Source of the DNA: Ramlibacter tataouinensis
GTDB taxonomy: Bacteria > Pseudomonadota > Gammaproteobacteria > Burkholderiales > Burkholderiaceae_C
DNA length: 64,000 bases
Assembly: GCA_002427815.1 (NCBI GenBank)
Contig: DIZF01000062.1
Coordinates: 21,696 to 85,695 of the forward strand
Reading direction: 5' to 3'
Both the position numbers and the translations under genes were made by a program. The notes beneath the pieces are model-generated. The model did no database searches. It saw nothing but the letters and a program-made list of their open reading frames with translations, and was not told the origin of the DNA. Shown in pieces: positions 24,136-32,937 of this stretch (positions are counted from its first letter, which is position 1; every line of letters starts with the position of its first letter).

Positions 24136-26340
24136 ATGGCCAAACTGCTGAAGCTTCGACTCGGCGTCTCCGACGACCCCACCGCGTTCCAGCCGTCGCT
24201 CAACGACTGCCTGGAGGCCATCCTCGGCCAGGCCGACCTGCTCATGACGGACGTGATCAATGGGCTGGTGACGGCTGCTTTGCCCGCCGGCGCGCGCCGT
24301 ATTCCGGGCTTCCAGCAGGCCAGCACGCGGCTGGCGATCGAAGGCCTGTCGGCCAATACCAAAGCCGTCTGCGCAACCTATCGGACCGAGCTCACGCGCA
24401 TCGTCTACGAAGGCGGCGGCAAGGAGCAGGTTCACACCGAGGCCCTGCGGTTCGAGGATCTGCGGCTGTTCGAGGATGCCGAGCTCGACCAGAGCATCGA
24501 AGTGGCGCGCGCACAGCAGGAGGTATCGCACGCGGTCGACGATGTGCTGCCGACTCTTGATTCGCTGATGAGCACCTTGCTGGGTTGGCGCACCTGCCAG
24601 CCGGGCCTCAACCCGCTGCGCCCGGACGTGTTCGTGCGCGCTCTCCAATCGTGCCTGGCCCAGCATGTGCCCGAGGCACCGGTGCGCGAGATCCTCATCG
24701 CGCCGGCGGCGGGGCTGCTGGGCGCGAACCTGCGCAAACTCTACCGCGAGCTGGTGGACTGGCTGGTGTCACGTGGGGTGGAGCCGGCGGTGCCGATCGG
24801 CGGCCGGGTGCAGCAAGGCGGGGGCGCCACCGGCACACCGGTGGTCAGTTCGATGGCCAAGACCCTGCTCACGCTGGATCGCTTGCGCAAGCTGCTGGCC
24901 GGCGATTTCGATTCGCAGGTGCCGCGTCCCGACTTCCTCTATACGATGCCGGCGTCGATGGCGATGCTGCAGGACATGAAGCAGGTCGACGTCCTGGTGC
25001 AAAAGCTCGAGCAACGCGCCCCGCCGCCGGCGCCCACGGCGGCGCCGGATCTGCTGGCGGAACCCCCGCCGGGCGCGGCCGATGCCCCGCCGCGGCTGGG
25101 TCTGCAGCTGGGCGAGGAAGTGGTCCGGCTGATGTTCGACAACCTGGCCCAGGACAAACGGCTGCTGACCGAATTCAAGCGCCAGCTCAAGGCCATCGAG
25201 CCCGCCGTCCTTCGGCTGGCGCAGCAGGATTCGCGTTTTTTCAGCGAACGCACCCATCCGGCGCGCCAGTTCCTGGATCGCATCACCCAGCGCAGCCTGG
25301 CGTTCACGATGGAAAGCGATCCGGGCTGGCGCCGCTTCCTGATGACAGTGGAGGATTCGGTGCGCTGGCTGTCCAGCAAGGTGATCGACGCCGACACCTT
25401 CGGCGAGCTGATTGGCCACTTGCAGGCCCAGTGGGTCGAACACGATCAGGGCCTGGTGCAACGCCGGGAAGACGCCGCGAAAGCCCTGTTGCATGCCGAA
25501 CAGCGCAATTTGCTGGCGCAGAAACTGGCGGTCGAATTCGCACAGGCCGTGGAGGGGCTGGACGTCGCGGATTTCGTGGTCGATTTCCTCAAGGGCTCCT
25601 GGACCCAGGTGGTGGCCGAGGCCCAGCTCAGCTGCGCCGACGGCTCGGACGATCCTTACGGCTACCGTGCGCTGGTGGACGACCTGATCTGGAGCGTGCA
25701 GAAGAACACCGCCGTGCGCGGGCGGGCGCGCCGCCTGGTGCGGATGATCCCCGCGCTGCTGGCCAAGCTGCGCGAAGGCCTGGACCGCATCGAGTACCCG
25801 CCCGAGCTCACGGCCCGCTTCTTCAACAACCTCATCACCATCCACCGGGCCGCCGTCCACGAAGGCCGCGACGCCATCAGCAAGGCCGCGGCCGACGCCG
25901 TGGAGGCCCAGGTCTCGGATTTCAGCCACAGCCTGGAGCGGGCCGCCGGGATCTGGCTGGACAGCCGGGAGGCGCAGGAGTCGGGGTTTGTCGAGGATGA
26001 GGGTTTCCCCACCGCACAGGCGGCCGCCCCTGAGGCGCAGGCCCTGGCCGAGGAGGCCGGCGCGCCGGTGCGACCCGGCGACTGGCGCACCGGAACCTGG
26101 GTGGAGCTCATGGTCGGCGGGGAGTGGGTGCGGGCGCAGCTCACCTGGGCCAGCCCGCACTCGACGCTGTACATGTTCACCTCGCTCTCGGGCTCGGCGC
26201 ATTCGATGTCGCGCCGCACGCTGGACCGGCTGTGGTCGCAGGGGCAGATCAAGGTGGTGGCCGACCGCAACGTGGTCGACGAGGCGCTGGACCGGGTGGC
26301 CAAGGCTGCGCTGAAGAACAGCGTCGACGGCAATTCCTGA
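24136..26340 (+). CDS. DUF1631 family protein
   Basis: Large soluble protein of 734 residues, recognised as the DUF1631 family, which is widespread in beta- and gammaproteobacteria and has no settled function. It is mostly alpha-helical, with an early FQPSLNDCLEAILGQADLLMTDV region, a Pro/Ala-rich linker near residues 295-315, and a C-terminal beta-rich segment GTWVELMVGGEWVRAQLTWASPHSTLYMFTSL (about 655-690, read in parts) that resembles a PilZ-like barrel without the usual RxxxR motif. No signal peptide or membrane segment is seen. It stands alone, with ettA starting 214 bases downstream. Confidence 0.85.
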   Translation: MAKLLKLRLGVSDDPTAFQPSLNDCLEAILGQADLLMTDVINGLVTAALPAGARRIPGFQQASTRLAIEGLSANTKAVCATYRTELTRIVYEGGGKEQVHTEALRFEDLRLFEDAELDQSIEVARAQQEVSHAVDDVLPTLDSLMSTLLGWRTCQPGLNPLRPDVFVRALQSCLAQHVPEAPVREILIAPAAGLLGANLRKLYRELVDWLVSRGVEPAVPIGGRVQQGGGATGTPVVSSMAKTLLTLDRLRKLLAGDFDSQVPRPDFLYTMPASMAMLQDMKQVDVLVQKLEQRAPPPAPTAAPDLLAEPPPGAADAPPRLGLQLGEEVVRLMFDNLAQDKRLLTEFKRQLKAIEPAVLRLAQQDSRFFSERTHPARQFLDRITQRSLAFTMESDPGWRRFLMTVEDSVRWLSSKVIDADTFGELIGHLQAQWVEHDQGLVQRREDAAKALLHAEQRNLLAQKLAVEFAQAVEGLDVADFVVDFLKGSWTQVVAEAQLSCADGSDDPYGYRALVDDLIWSVQKNTAVRGRARRLVRMIPALLAKLREGLDRIEYPPELTARFFNNLITIHRAAVHEGRDAISKAAADAVEAQVSDFSHSLERAAGIWLDSREAQESGFVEDEGFPTAQAAAPEAQALAEEAGAPVRPGDWRTGTWVELMVGGEWVRAQLTWASPHSTLYMFTSLSGSAHSMSRRTLDRLWSQGQIKVVADRNVVDEALDRVAKAALKNSVDGNS

Positions 26341-26471
26341 GTTTCTCCGCGCGGCCTGGCGGGTGGCCGCGCGGGCCGCCCGGTGCCATGCGTAGTCCTT
26401 ATTCCCCAAGGAACCTGGGCTCGCCGCGATAATGGAGGGTTTGCACAGCACCCCCGGGAATCGAAAACACA

Positions 26472-26552
26472 ATGGCCCAGTACGTCTTATCGAAACAACT
26501 ATTGCCCGCCTTCGGCGGCCTCCTGTCGCTGCGTTCCAGGAGGGCCATGTAG
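26472..26552 (+). CDS. Leader ORF upstream of ettA whose N-terminus mimics EttA
   Basis: A 26-codon ORF, beginning MAQYVLSKQLLPAFGG and ending RRAM-stop, lies directly ahead of ettA in another frame. Its first five residues (MAQYV) are identical to those of EttA (MAQYVF), but the codons differ at several third positions. Its TAG is two bases before the ettA ATG, so ribosomes finishing it are placed on the ettA start. A GC-rich hairpin CCGCC-TTC-GGCGG (506-518 of the 26 kb block, 26506-26518) and the AGGAGGG ribosome-binding site of ettA (26538-26544) lie inside the ORF. It could be a translation-dependent leader peptide, or a relic of a partial duplication of the ettA 5' end. Confidence 0.4.
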   Translation: MAQYVLSKQLLPAFGGLLSLRSRRAM

Positions 26553-26554
26553 CC

Positions 26555-28216
26555 ATGGCGCAATATGTTTTCACCATGAACCGCCTCGGCAAGATCGTGC
26601 CGCCGAAGCGCCACATCCTCAAGGACATTTCCCTCTCCTTCTTCCCAGGCGCCAAGATCGGCGTGATTGGCCTGAACGGCTCGGGCAAGTCCACCCTGCT
26701 GCGGATCATGGCCGGCGTCGACAAGGAATACGAGGGCGAGGCCACGCCCATGCCGGGCCTGAACATCGGCTACCTGCCGCAGGAGCCCCAGCTCAACCCC
26801 GAGCACACGGTGCGTGAAAGCATCGAGGAGGCCATGGGCGAAGTGTTCGCCGCCAAGGCCAAGCTCGAGGAGGTCTACGCGGCGTATGCCGAGCCCGACG
26901 CCGACTTCGACGCGCTGGCGGCCGAGCAGGCGCGCCTGGAGGCCATCATCGCGACGGCCGGCACCGACTCCGAGCATCAACTCGAGATCGCCGCCGACGC
27001 TCTGCGCCTGCCGCCCTGGGAAGCCAAGGTGGGCGTGCTGTCGGGCGGCGAGAAGCGCCGCGTGGCCCTGTGCCGGCTGTTGCTTTCCAAGCCCGACATG
27101 CTGCTGCTGGACGAGCCTACCAACCACCTGGACGCCGAAAGCGTGGAATGGCTGGAGGTGTACCTCAAGCGCTTTCCCGGCACCGTGGTGGCCATCACCC
27201 ATGACCGCTATTTTCTGGACAACGCAGCCGAGTGGATTCTCGAACTCGACCGGGGCGTCGGCATCCCGTGGAAGGGCAACTACAGCACCTGGCTGGAGCA
27301 GAAGGAAGCGCGGCTGGAAGCCGAGCAGAAATCCGAGGACGCGCACACCCGGGCCATGAAGAAGGAGCTGGAGTGGGTGCGCCAGAACCCCAAGGCGCGC
27401 CAGGCCAAGAGCAAGTCGCGGCTGGCCCGCTTCGAGGAACTTTCCGACTACGAATACCAGAAGCGCAACGAGACGCAGGAGATCTTCATCCCGGTGGCGG
27501 ACCGCCTGGGCAACGAGGTGATCGAGTTCGTCAACGTCAGCAAGTCCTTCGGCGACCGCCTGCTGATCGACAACCTCAGCTTCAAGGTGCCGGCCGGCGC
27601 CATCGTCGGCATCATTGGTCCCAACGGCGCTGGCAAGTCGACGCTGTTCAAGCTGGTGGCCGGCAAGGAAAAGCCGGACAGCGGCGAGGTGAAGATCGGC
27701 TCCACCGTGAAGATGGCGTTCGTGGACCAGCACCGGGACGAGCTGGAGGACCAGAAGACGGTGTGGGAAGACGTCTCGGGCGGACTCGACATCCTCAACG
27801 TCGGCAAGTTCCAGATGGCCAGCCGCGCCTATTGCGGACGTTTCAACTTCAACGGTGGCGACCAGCAAAAGCGCGTGGGCACGCTCTCGGGCGGCGAGCG
27901 CGGCCGGTTGCACCTGGCCAAGACGCTGATCGCGGGCGGCAACGTGCTGATGCTGGACGAGCCGTCGAACGACCTGGACGTGGAAACCCTGCGGGCTCTG
28001 GAGGACGCGCTGCTCGAATTCGCGGGCAGCGTGATGGTGATCAGCCACGACCGCTGGTTCCTGGACCGCATCGCCACCCACATCCTGGCGGCCGAAGGCG
28101 ACAGCCAGTGGAACTTCTTCAACGGCAACTACCAGGAATACGAGGCCGACAAGCGCCGGCGCCTGGGCGAAGAGGGCGCCAAGCCGAAGCGGATGCGCTT
28201 CAAGGCGCTGAAGTAG
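26555..28216 (+). CDS. ettA: Energy-dependent translational throttle protein EttA (ABC-F ATPase)
   Basis: Ribosome-binding ABC-F protein of 553 residues that gates the first elongation step according to ATP/ADP. It has two ATP-binding cassettes: Walker A GLNGSGKST and GPNGAGKST, signatures VLSGGEKRRVAL and TLSGGERGRLHL, Walker B LLLDEPTNHLD and LMLDEPSNDLD. Between them are the arm and the charged P-site tRNA-interaction linker (KKELEWVRQNPKARQAKSKSRL, read in parts). The ATG at 26555 gives the conserved MAQYVFTMNRLGKIVPPKR start and has AGGAGGG ten bases upstream. The open frame extends upstream to 26432 but without similarity. Confidence 0.96.
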   Translation: MAQYVFTMNRLGKIVPPKRHILKDISLSFFPGAKIGVIGLNGSGKSTLLRIMAGVDKEYEGEATPMPGLNIGYLPQEPQLNPEHTVRESIEEAMGEVFAAKAKLEEVYAAYAEPDADFDALAAEQARLEAIIATAGTDSEHQLEIAADALRLPPWEAKVGVLSGGEKRRVALCRLLLSKPDMLLLDEPTNHLDAESVEWLEVYLKRFPGTVVAITHDRYFLDNAAEWILELDRGVGIPWKGNYSTWLEQKEARLEAEQKSEDAHTRAMKKELEWVRQNPKARQAKSKSRLARFEELSDYEYQKRNETQEIFIPVADRLGNEVIEFVNVSKSFGDRLLIDNLSFKVPAGAIVGIIGPNGAGKSTLFKLVAGKEKPDSGEVKIGSTVKMAFVDQHRDELEDQKTVWEDVSGGLDILNVGKFQMASRAYCGRFNFNGGDQQKRVGTLSGGERGRLHLAKTLIAGGNVLMLDEPSNDLDVETLRALEDALLEFAGSVMVISHDRWFLDRIATHILAAEGDSQWNFFNGNYQEYEADKRRRLGEEGAKPKRMRFKALK

Positions 28217-28238
28217 TCAGCCTCTGCAGGGGGCAGAC

Positions 28239-28445
28239 TCAGTGCAGCCCGCTCGGGCGCACTGCCGGGACCGACAGCTCGCGCCCGACCATGGCGCGAG
28301 CGTAGAGATAGTTGTTTCGTGCACGCTCGCTCAGCTGATCCAGATCGACCTGGCCATTGGGGTCGCATGGAAATGCAAAGCCGCGACCGCTGTCGAACAG
28401 GGACTGGAAGCGCAGCTCGAAAAGCGTCGGCGTGGAATCGGTCAT
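28239..28445 (-). CDS. Small conserved hypothetical protein
   Basis: A 68-residue protein starting at the ATG 28443-28445. It reads MTDSTPTLFELRFQSLFDSG, then RGFAFPCDPNGQVDLDQLSERARNNYLYARAMVGRELS, a pattern I recognise from short uncharacterised proteins of comamonads. It has a single Cys and no membrane segment. Function is unknown. It converges with ettA, 22 bases apart. Confidence 0.7.
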   Translation of the reverse strand: MTDSTPTLFELRFQSLFDSGRGFAFPCDPNGQVDLDQLSERARNNYLYARAMVGRELSVPAVRPSGLH

Positions 28446-28648
28446 GTCATGTCTCCGTAATGCTTGAGATGTATGACTTGGGGCACGCTTGCACTGTGCG
28501 CGCCTGGCTCGTCGTGCGACATCGGCGCACGCCCATTCCAGGCCTCGGCGCTGTCCGATTCGGCGGCTCGCCCCTGCTGACAAGAGCTAGGATTTGTCCG
28601 AGCCGTGAGGCGAAGCACGGTGCACGCGACTGTCTGACCCGGTGTCAC

Positions 28649-29296
28649 CTATTTGGACGATGCACCGTAGTTGAACATGTAGAACATCGTGTCCCGGATT
28701 TCCTCGTCGCTCAGATCCGCGAGGCCGCCTCTGGCCGGCATCGCGCCGTGTCCGTGGACCGCAGAGGCCACCGCGGCGTCGGCTCCGTTGTGCAGGCGCG
28801 GTATCCATGCAGCGTGATCGCCGGGCCTCGGTGCGCCATTCACGCCCGTCTCATGACACTTGGAGCATTGCATCTTGTAGATCTGCTCACCGGTGCGGCG
28901 TGCGGCTTTGGTCCCGGCAGGAAGCGGCTCGATCCAGTGCCCGCCCGACGCATTGACCATATAGGTGATGGCACGCGTGATTTCGACATCACTCACGGTT
29001 GGACTGCCGCCGTGTGCGGGCATATTGCGGATACCCGTGATGGCATGCCCCGTCAGCACAGTGAGTCCCTGAGAAGCGCGCCTGGCCCATGCCGCCTGGT
29101 CACCAATCCTTGGCGCCCCGTTGACTCCGGTGGTATGGCATGCGCCGCAGACTTCGGCGACGACCTCTTCACCCGAGCGATCGCCGCGCAGAGCGGTGGC
29201 CGCCGCGCAGATCGTTGACAACGTCAAAGACAGGGCAATCAACCCGGCGATTCTGGCCCGGGAGTATCGCCGTGAGCCGTCGACTTTGGTATGCAT
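28649..29296 (-). CDS. Secreted dihaem cytochrome c (tandem c5-type domains)
   Basis: Periplasmic electron carrier of 215 residues. An N-terminal hydrophobic stretch (about 15-35) acts as signal peptide or anchor. Two haem-binding sites are present, CGACH at 50-54 and CSKCH at 144-148. Each is followed by an almost identical segment, TGVNGAPR-GD-AAW, and later by a Met-containing MPA-GG loop that supplies the axial ligand (NMPAHGG and AMPARGG), so the protein is an internal duplication of a cytochrome c5-like domain. The ATG at 29296 is preferred because GGAAG lies eight bases upstream; an upstream start at 29362 would add a basic leader without function. Confidence 0.9.
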   Translation of the reverse strand: MHTKVDGSRRYSRARIAGLIALSLTLSTICAAATALRGDRSGEEVVAEVCGACHTTGVNGAPRIGDQAAWARRASQGLTVLTGHAITGIRNMPAHGGSPTVSDVEITRAITYMVNASGGHWIEPLPAGTKAARRTGEQIYKMQCSKCHETGVNGAPRPGDHAAWIPRLHNGADAAVASAVHGHGAMPARGGLADLSDEEIRDTMFYMFNYGASSK

Positions 29297-29429
29297 CTGG
29301 AGCTTCCTTTTCAACCATTTTAGCTTGCACCGGTTGAGCCGGAATTGTTTGTGATGGGTCAATCTGCCTGCTTTTTGTGAACCCGACGGTGTTCACCGCC
29401 CGAGACAGCGCACATTCCAGACGTCGGTG

Positions 29430-30758
29430 CTACGCGGGGTTCTCCTCCAGCCTGCGCCGCACCAGGTTGATGTTGTTGCGCAGCGCGTACAGCTCGTCGG
29501 CATAGGACAGGGGCACGCTGATGCCTGCCACCTTCTGCTCCAGCGCGTCGAGTTCATGGGCCAGGTGCCCCGGGTCCGACCCTTCGACCTGCATCTGCAG
29601 TTCGATCGCCCGCAGCTGGCCGTACCAGCGGAACACGCGGGAGCGGATGCGGAACTCGTACAGCGGCGGCACGATCCGCGACAGCGGCAGCAGGATGGCG
29701 ATGATGATGCCCAGTGCCAGCCACATGCGCTCGACCAGGTTCGCCAGCCAGAACGGCAGGTAGCGCTGCAGGAAGGGCCGGCCGCCCTGGATCGCCCGTT
29801 CGGCCTCGCGCGACACCGGGTATTCGCTGTGATCGGTGGTCGGAAAGCTGCCGGCCCGGTTGAACCAGCCCGCGGGCGAGTGCAGGTCGCGCGCCGCCTG
29901 CGCGAACAGCTGCAGCAACGCCGGATGGGTGTGTTCGCGCGTCAGCAGCGCCGTGGTGGTCGCCACCAGCCGCAGGTCGGCCGGCGGCAGATCGCGCGCC
30001 AGGTCCACCACCCCGCGCGGCAGCACCACCGGGGTCAGGAAGGGAAAGCGCCGCGAATAGGCCTCGCTTTGCGCGAAGTCCATCAGCTTGATGCCCGGCG
30101 TCTGCAGCAGCATCTGCACCATCAGCGACTCGGGTGCCGAGGCGAACACCAGGGCGTCGATCTCGCCGGCCAGCAGCGCCATCGTGGCCGGCGTTTGTTC
30201 GAGCTGGGTTCTCGCGATGCGGCCCGGGTCGATCTTGTTGGCTTCGAACAGCTTGTCCATCAGGCTCGGCACGCCGCTGCCGGCGGTGCCCACGTTCAGG
30301 CGCAGGCCCTGCAGCTGCAACAGGGAAGACAGGCTGGCCTGGGGGTTGAGCTTGCGCGCCGAGTCTTCCCGGTAGAACAGCCACAGCGGCTCCACGAACA
30401 GGCTGCCGAGCGATTCGATGCCGCTTTCCTCGCGGGTTGCCCGTTCATTGCTGCCGCCCTGCACGAAGCCCAGGTCGGCCTTGCCGTCCCGCAACAGGCG
30501 CAGGTTGTCCGACGAGCCCTGGCTGGGCAGCAGGACCACTTCGATGCCGTTGGTGGCCAGTGCCTTGCGGTAACGCTGCCCGAATTGGTCGTAGGCGCTT
30601 TGTGCCGGCCCGGTCGCCACCGTCACGCGATGGGGCGGCGTCGGGTCCAGCCACAGGTAAGCCAGGACCAGGAGCGCCACCGCCAGGACGACGAAAGGGG
30701 CGGCTGTGACCAGCATGTCGCGGATCGACAACAGGGTGTAGCGAATGGCCTTCGGCAT
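29430..30758 (-). CDS. TAXI-family TRAP transporter solute-binding protein, membrane-anchored
   Basis: Protein of 442 residues with the TAXI fold: VTVATGPAQSAYDQFGQRYRKAL, then LLPSQGSSDNLRLLRDGKADLGFVQGG, LNVGTAGSGVPSLMDKLFEA and GEIDALVFASAPES. Unlike soluble TAXI proteins it has an N-terminal membrane anchor (about 15-38) and a second TM segment (about 345-365, MWLALGIIIAILLPLSRIVPP) followed by a cytoplasmic helical tail. It is therefore fixed in the inner membrane. No TRAP permease gene adjoins it, so it may use a distant permease or serve as a sensor. The peptidase gene upstream ends seven bases before its start. Confidence 0.9.
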   Translation of the reverse strand: MPKAIRYTLLSIRDMLVTAAPFVVLAVALLVLAYLWLDPTPPHRVTVATGPAQSAYDQFGQRYRKALATNGIEVVLLPSQGSSDNLRLLRDGKADLGFVQGGSNERATREESGIESLGSLFVEPLWLFYREDSARKLNPQASLSSLLQLQGLRLNVGTAGSGVPSLMDKLFEANKIDPGRIARTQLEQTPATMALLAGEIDALVFASAPESLMVQMLLQTPGIKLMDFAQSEAYSRRFPFLTPVVLPRGVVDLARDLPPADLRLVATTTALLTREHTHPALLQLFAQAARDLHSPAGWFNRAGSFPTTDHSEYPVSREAERAIQGGRPFLQRYLPFWLANLVERMWLALGIIIAILLPLSRIVPPLYEFRIRSRVFRWYGQLRAIELQMQVEGSDPGHLAHELDALEQKVAGISVPLSYADELYALRNNINLVRRRLEENPA

Positions 30759-30765
30759 GCCGGCT

Positions 30766-31800
30766 TCAGAGGTCGCCGGCCGCGGGCAGGTGCAGCCGGC
30801 CCAGCTGGAGTGCCTGCGCTGACCGCACCGCGCTGGCCACCGCCAGCGCCGTGACTTCGGCGGCCATGGTGCCCAGCGTCATCATGTCCAGCGACTTGCC
30901 GGCGTGCCCGGTGCCCAACGCGAACAGGGTGTCCCCATCCGACATCGTGTGCACCGGGTTGATGCTGCGCGCCAGGCCGTCGTGTCCCATCGTCGCCAGC
31001 CGCGATGCCTGGGTCTTGGTGATGACGGCATCGGTCGCGATCACGCCGATCGTGGTGTTGGTGCCGGCCAGCAGCCGCGTGGTCGATTCGCCACGCAGCA
31101 GCGCGCGGCGGCTGTCGAGCAGCGATTTGCCGTTGCGCGTGCGGGCGCCGGCGATGACCTGCCCGGTCTGCGGGTCGATCACGTCGCCGAGTGCGTTGCA
31201 GGCAACCAGGGCACCGACCGTGATGCCGTCGACCGTCACCGAGGCCGTGCCGATGCCGCCGCGCATCGCGCGCTCCATGCCGAAGATCTTGCCCACGCTT
31301 GCGCCGGCGCCCGCGCCCACGCTGCCTTGCGCCGGCGGCTGCGTCGACGCCAGCTCGCAGGCGCGGTAGCCGGCGGCCGCGTCCGGCCGGATCGAGGCGT
31401 CGCCCACCATCAAATCAAACAGCACGGCGGCGGGCACGAGCGGCACCCGCATCGGCCCCGCCGGGAAGCCGGCACCTTGTTCTTCCAGCCAACGCATCAC
31501 GCCGGTGGCCGCATCCAGCCCCCAGGCGCTGCCGCCGGCCAGCAGGATCGCGTGCACGCGATCGACCAGGTTGGTGGGCGCCAGCAGATCGGTTTCACGC
31601 GTCCCCGGCGCCGCGCCGCGCACATCGACGCCGGCCACTGCGCCTTCGCGCACGATGACCACGCTGCAGCCGGTGGGGCGCCGGGGATCGGTGAAATGGC
31701 CGACCGCGACGCCGGCGACATCGGTGATCGCCCCGCCGGCTCGACGGCGAGCGGGGCGGGGCGGGGACGCAGCGGGACGGGCCATGGAAGGATTATCCAT
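30766..31800 (-). CDS. P1 family peptidase (S58, DmpA/NylC type)
   Basis: N-terminal-nucleophile aminohydrolase of 344 residues. The family reads GAITDVAGVAVGHFTD, TNLVDRVHAILLAGGSAWGLDAATGVMRWLEE and FGMERAMRGGIGTASVTVDG. The autoproteolysis site and nucleophile are expected in LLAGTNTTIGVIATDAVITK, where a Thr rather than Ser fits the NylC-like subgroup. Such enzymes cleave N-terminal or cyclic amide bonds. The start is either the ATG at 31800 or a second one at 31785; neither has a good ribosome-binding site. It probably shares a transcript with the TAXI protein gene downstream. Confidence 0.9.
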   Translation of the reverse strand: MDNPSMARPAASPPRPARRRAGGAITDVAGVAVGHFTDPRRPTGCSVVIVREGAVAGVDVRGAAPGTRETDLLAPTNLVDRVHAILLAGGSAWGLDAATGVMRWLEEQGAGFPAGPMRVPLVPAAVLFDLMVGDASIRPDAAAGYRACELASTQPPAQGSVGAGAGASVGKIFGMERAMRGGIGTASVTVDGITVGALVACNALGDVIDPQTGQVIAGARTRNGKSLLDSRRALLRGESTTRLLAGTNTTIGVIATDAVITKTQASRLATMGHDGLARSINPVHTMSDGDTLFALGTGHAGKSLDMMTLGTMAAEVTALAVASAVRSAQALQLGRLHLPAAGDL

Positions 31801-31900
31801 GGGCGAGTGGCCGAGTGGCGGGGTCAGGCCGCCAGCTGGGCGCTCTCAGCCCATGACGGCGACCTGTCCCCATCCGCGAGCGCGCCGCGGCTGCGCTCGC

Positions 31901-32248
31901 TCAAACGGTGGCCTCGGCCATGTTGCGGCATTCGTGCTCGCAGCGGAAGCAGGCCTCCGCGCATTGCTGGCAATAGTCCATGTCATGCCGCGCGCACTCC
32001 TGCCCGCAGGCCCGGCAGATGTCCGCGCAGAGGGCGCACACAGCCGGAGAGTAATCGCTGCCGCCGGACATGAACGCGACCGCCAGCTCGCAGATCTGGG
32101 CGCAGTCGGAGTCCAGGGCGATACAGCGCGCCATGGCTTTCACATCCGGCTCCTGCAGGCAGCAGGCCGCGCAGTGGTTACAGGCGACGGCACAGGCGTG
32201 GCAGGCCGCGATGCAGTCCTGGTATTCCTCGTATTTCTCGTGCGACAT
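31901..32248 (-). CDS. Four-helix-bundle copper storage protein (Csp/DUF326 family)
   Basis: Cytosolic copper-storage protein of 115 residues with 20 cysteines, placed mainly as CxxxC pairs along predicted helices (CIAACHACAVACNHCAACC, CALCADICRACGQEC, YCQQCAEACFRCEHEC). This is the Csp arrangement, in which Cys residues line the core of a four-helix bundle and hold many Cu(I) ions. No signal peptide is present, so it resembles the cytosolic Csp3 type. The ATG at 32248 has a GGGAG ribosome-binding site. It lies at the end of a minus-strand copper cluster, preceded by a 326-base leader region. Confidence 0.93.
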   Translation of the reverse strand: MSHEKYEEYQDCIAACHACAVACNHCAACCLQEPDVKAMARCIALDSDCAQICELAVAFMSGGSDYSPAVCALCADICRACGQECARHDMDYCQQCAEACFRCEHECRNMAEATV

Positions 32249-32574
32249 GGCTTTCTCCCAACGGGTGACGCGGGGCGCGCCGGACCGGAAAAGCCGGTCT
32301 AGAGGGCCGACCACACCCGGAAGTGACATTACGCCTTGCTTGCAGGTCCAGCAAGCAATTACTGTGGTTGAGGACCCTCGGCGCTGCGCAGGCGCATCGT
32401 GAGCAGCGTCAGCATGGGGGCGATTGCGGATGTCAGCGCAGGTCATGGAGCCGCTGACCAGTGGGCGTGCAGCGGCTCTTGTTCCGATAACGCCGTCCGA
32501 GATCGTCAATGGCGATCAGGCCAGTGGCGATAAAGTGTGCGACCGCCCAATGGCAGCCGCGACGCCAAAGGTCG
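32249..32574. other. Intergenic region upstream of the copper storage gene
   Basis: No gene is recognised in these 326 bases. The region holds a GCTTGC-N7-GCAAGC dyad (listed separately) and, closer to the csp start, a GACCGG/CCGGTC stem-loop at 32283-32299 that would lie in the transcript leader. The csp gene therefore probably has its own promoter rather than only read-through from the CusF-like gene. Confidence 0.45.
32338..32356 (-). promoter_or_regulatory. Candidate MerR/CueR-type operator ahead of the copper storage gene
   Basis: The inverted repeat GCTTGC-N7-GCAAGC (19 bases) has the arm sequence and 7-base centre seen in copper-responsive MerR-family (CueR/HmrR) sites. On the minus strand a TTGCTT-like -35 overlaps its left edge, with CGTAAT 19 bases further, matching the long spacer of MerR-type promoters. 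It lies about 90 bases before the csp start. No MerR-family gene is in the window. Confidence 0.4.
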
Positions 32575-32937
32575 CTACTTCGCCGGCTGGAGTTCAGTCA
32601 CGGTCAGCTTGCCACCCGGGTTGGCTGCAACGAAGCGCACCTTGTCGCCGACCTTCACCTTGCCCAGCATGGCCGGGTCGGTTACCTGGAACACCATGGT
32701 CATGGCCGCCATGTCCAGGTTCTTCAGCGGGCCGTGCTTCAAGGTGATCCTTTTGTTTTCCTTGTCGATCTTGCGCACCTCGCCCTCGCTCATCTCGACC
32801 GGGGCGGCCTTGGTGGCCGCCGTGGAAGCCGCTGCGTGGTGATCGTGGCCGGCTGTGGTTTGCGCGTGAGCAAGTCCCGCGAAGGCCGCTACGGTGCCGA
32901 CGGCGCCGGCAATGAGAATGTGTCGAAGTGCTTTCAC
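32575..32937 (-). CDS. CusF-like periplasmic copper-binding protein
   Basis: Secreted protein of 120 residues with a signal peptide (MKALRHILIAGAVGTVAAFAGLAHA, cleavage near residue 25 before Q) and a His-rich stretch HDHH. The C-terminal CusF barrel shows GEVRKIDKENKRITLKHGPL and the copper-binding NLDMAAMTMVF, in which two Met residues and a nearby His supply ligands. It probably carries Cu(I) in the periplasm. Its start overlaps the stop of the DUF411 gene by ATGA, so the two are translationally coupled. No CusCBA efflux genes are adjacent. Confidence 0.93.
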   Translation of the reverse strand: MKALRHILIAGAVGTVAAFAGLAHAQTTAGHDHHAAASTAATKAAPVEMSEGEVRKIDKENKRITLKHGPLKNLDMAAMTMVFQVTDPAMLGKVKVGDKVRFVAANPGGKLTVTELQPAK

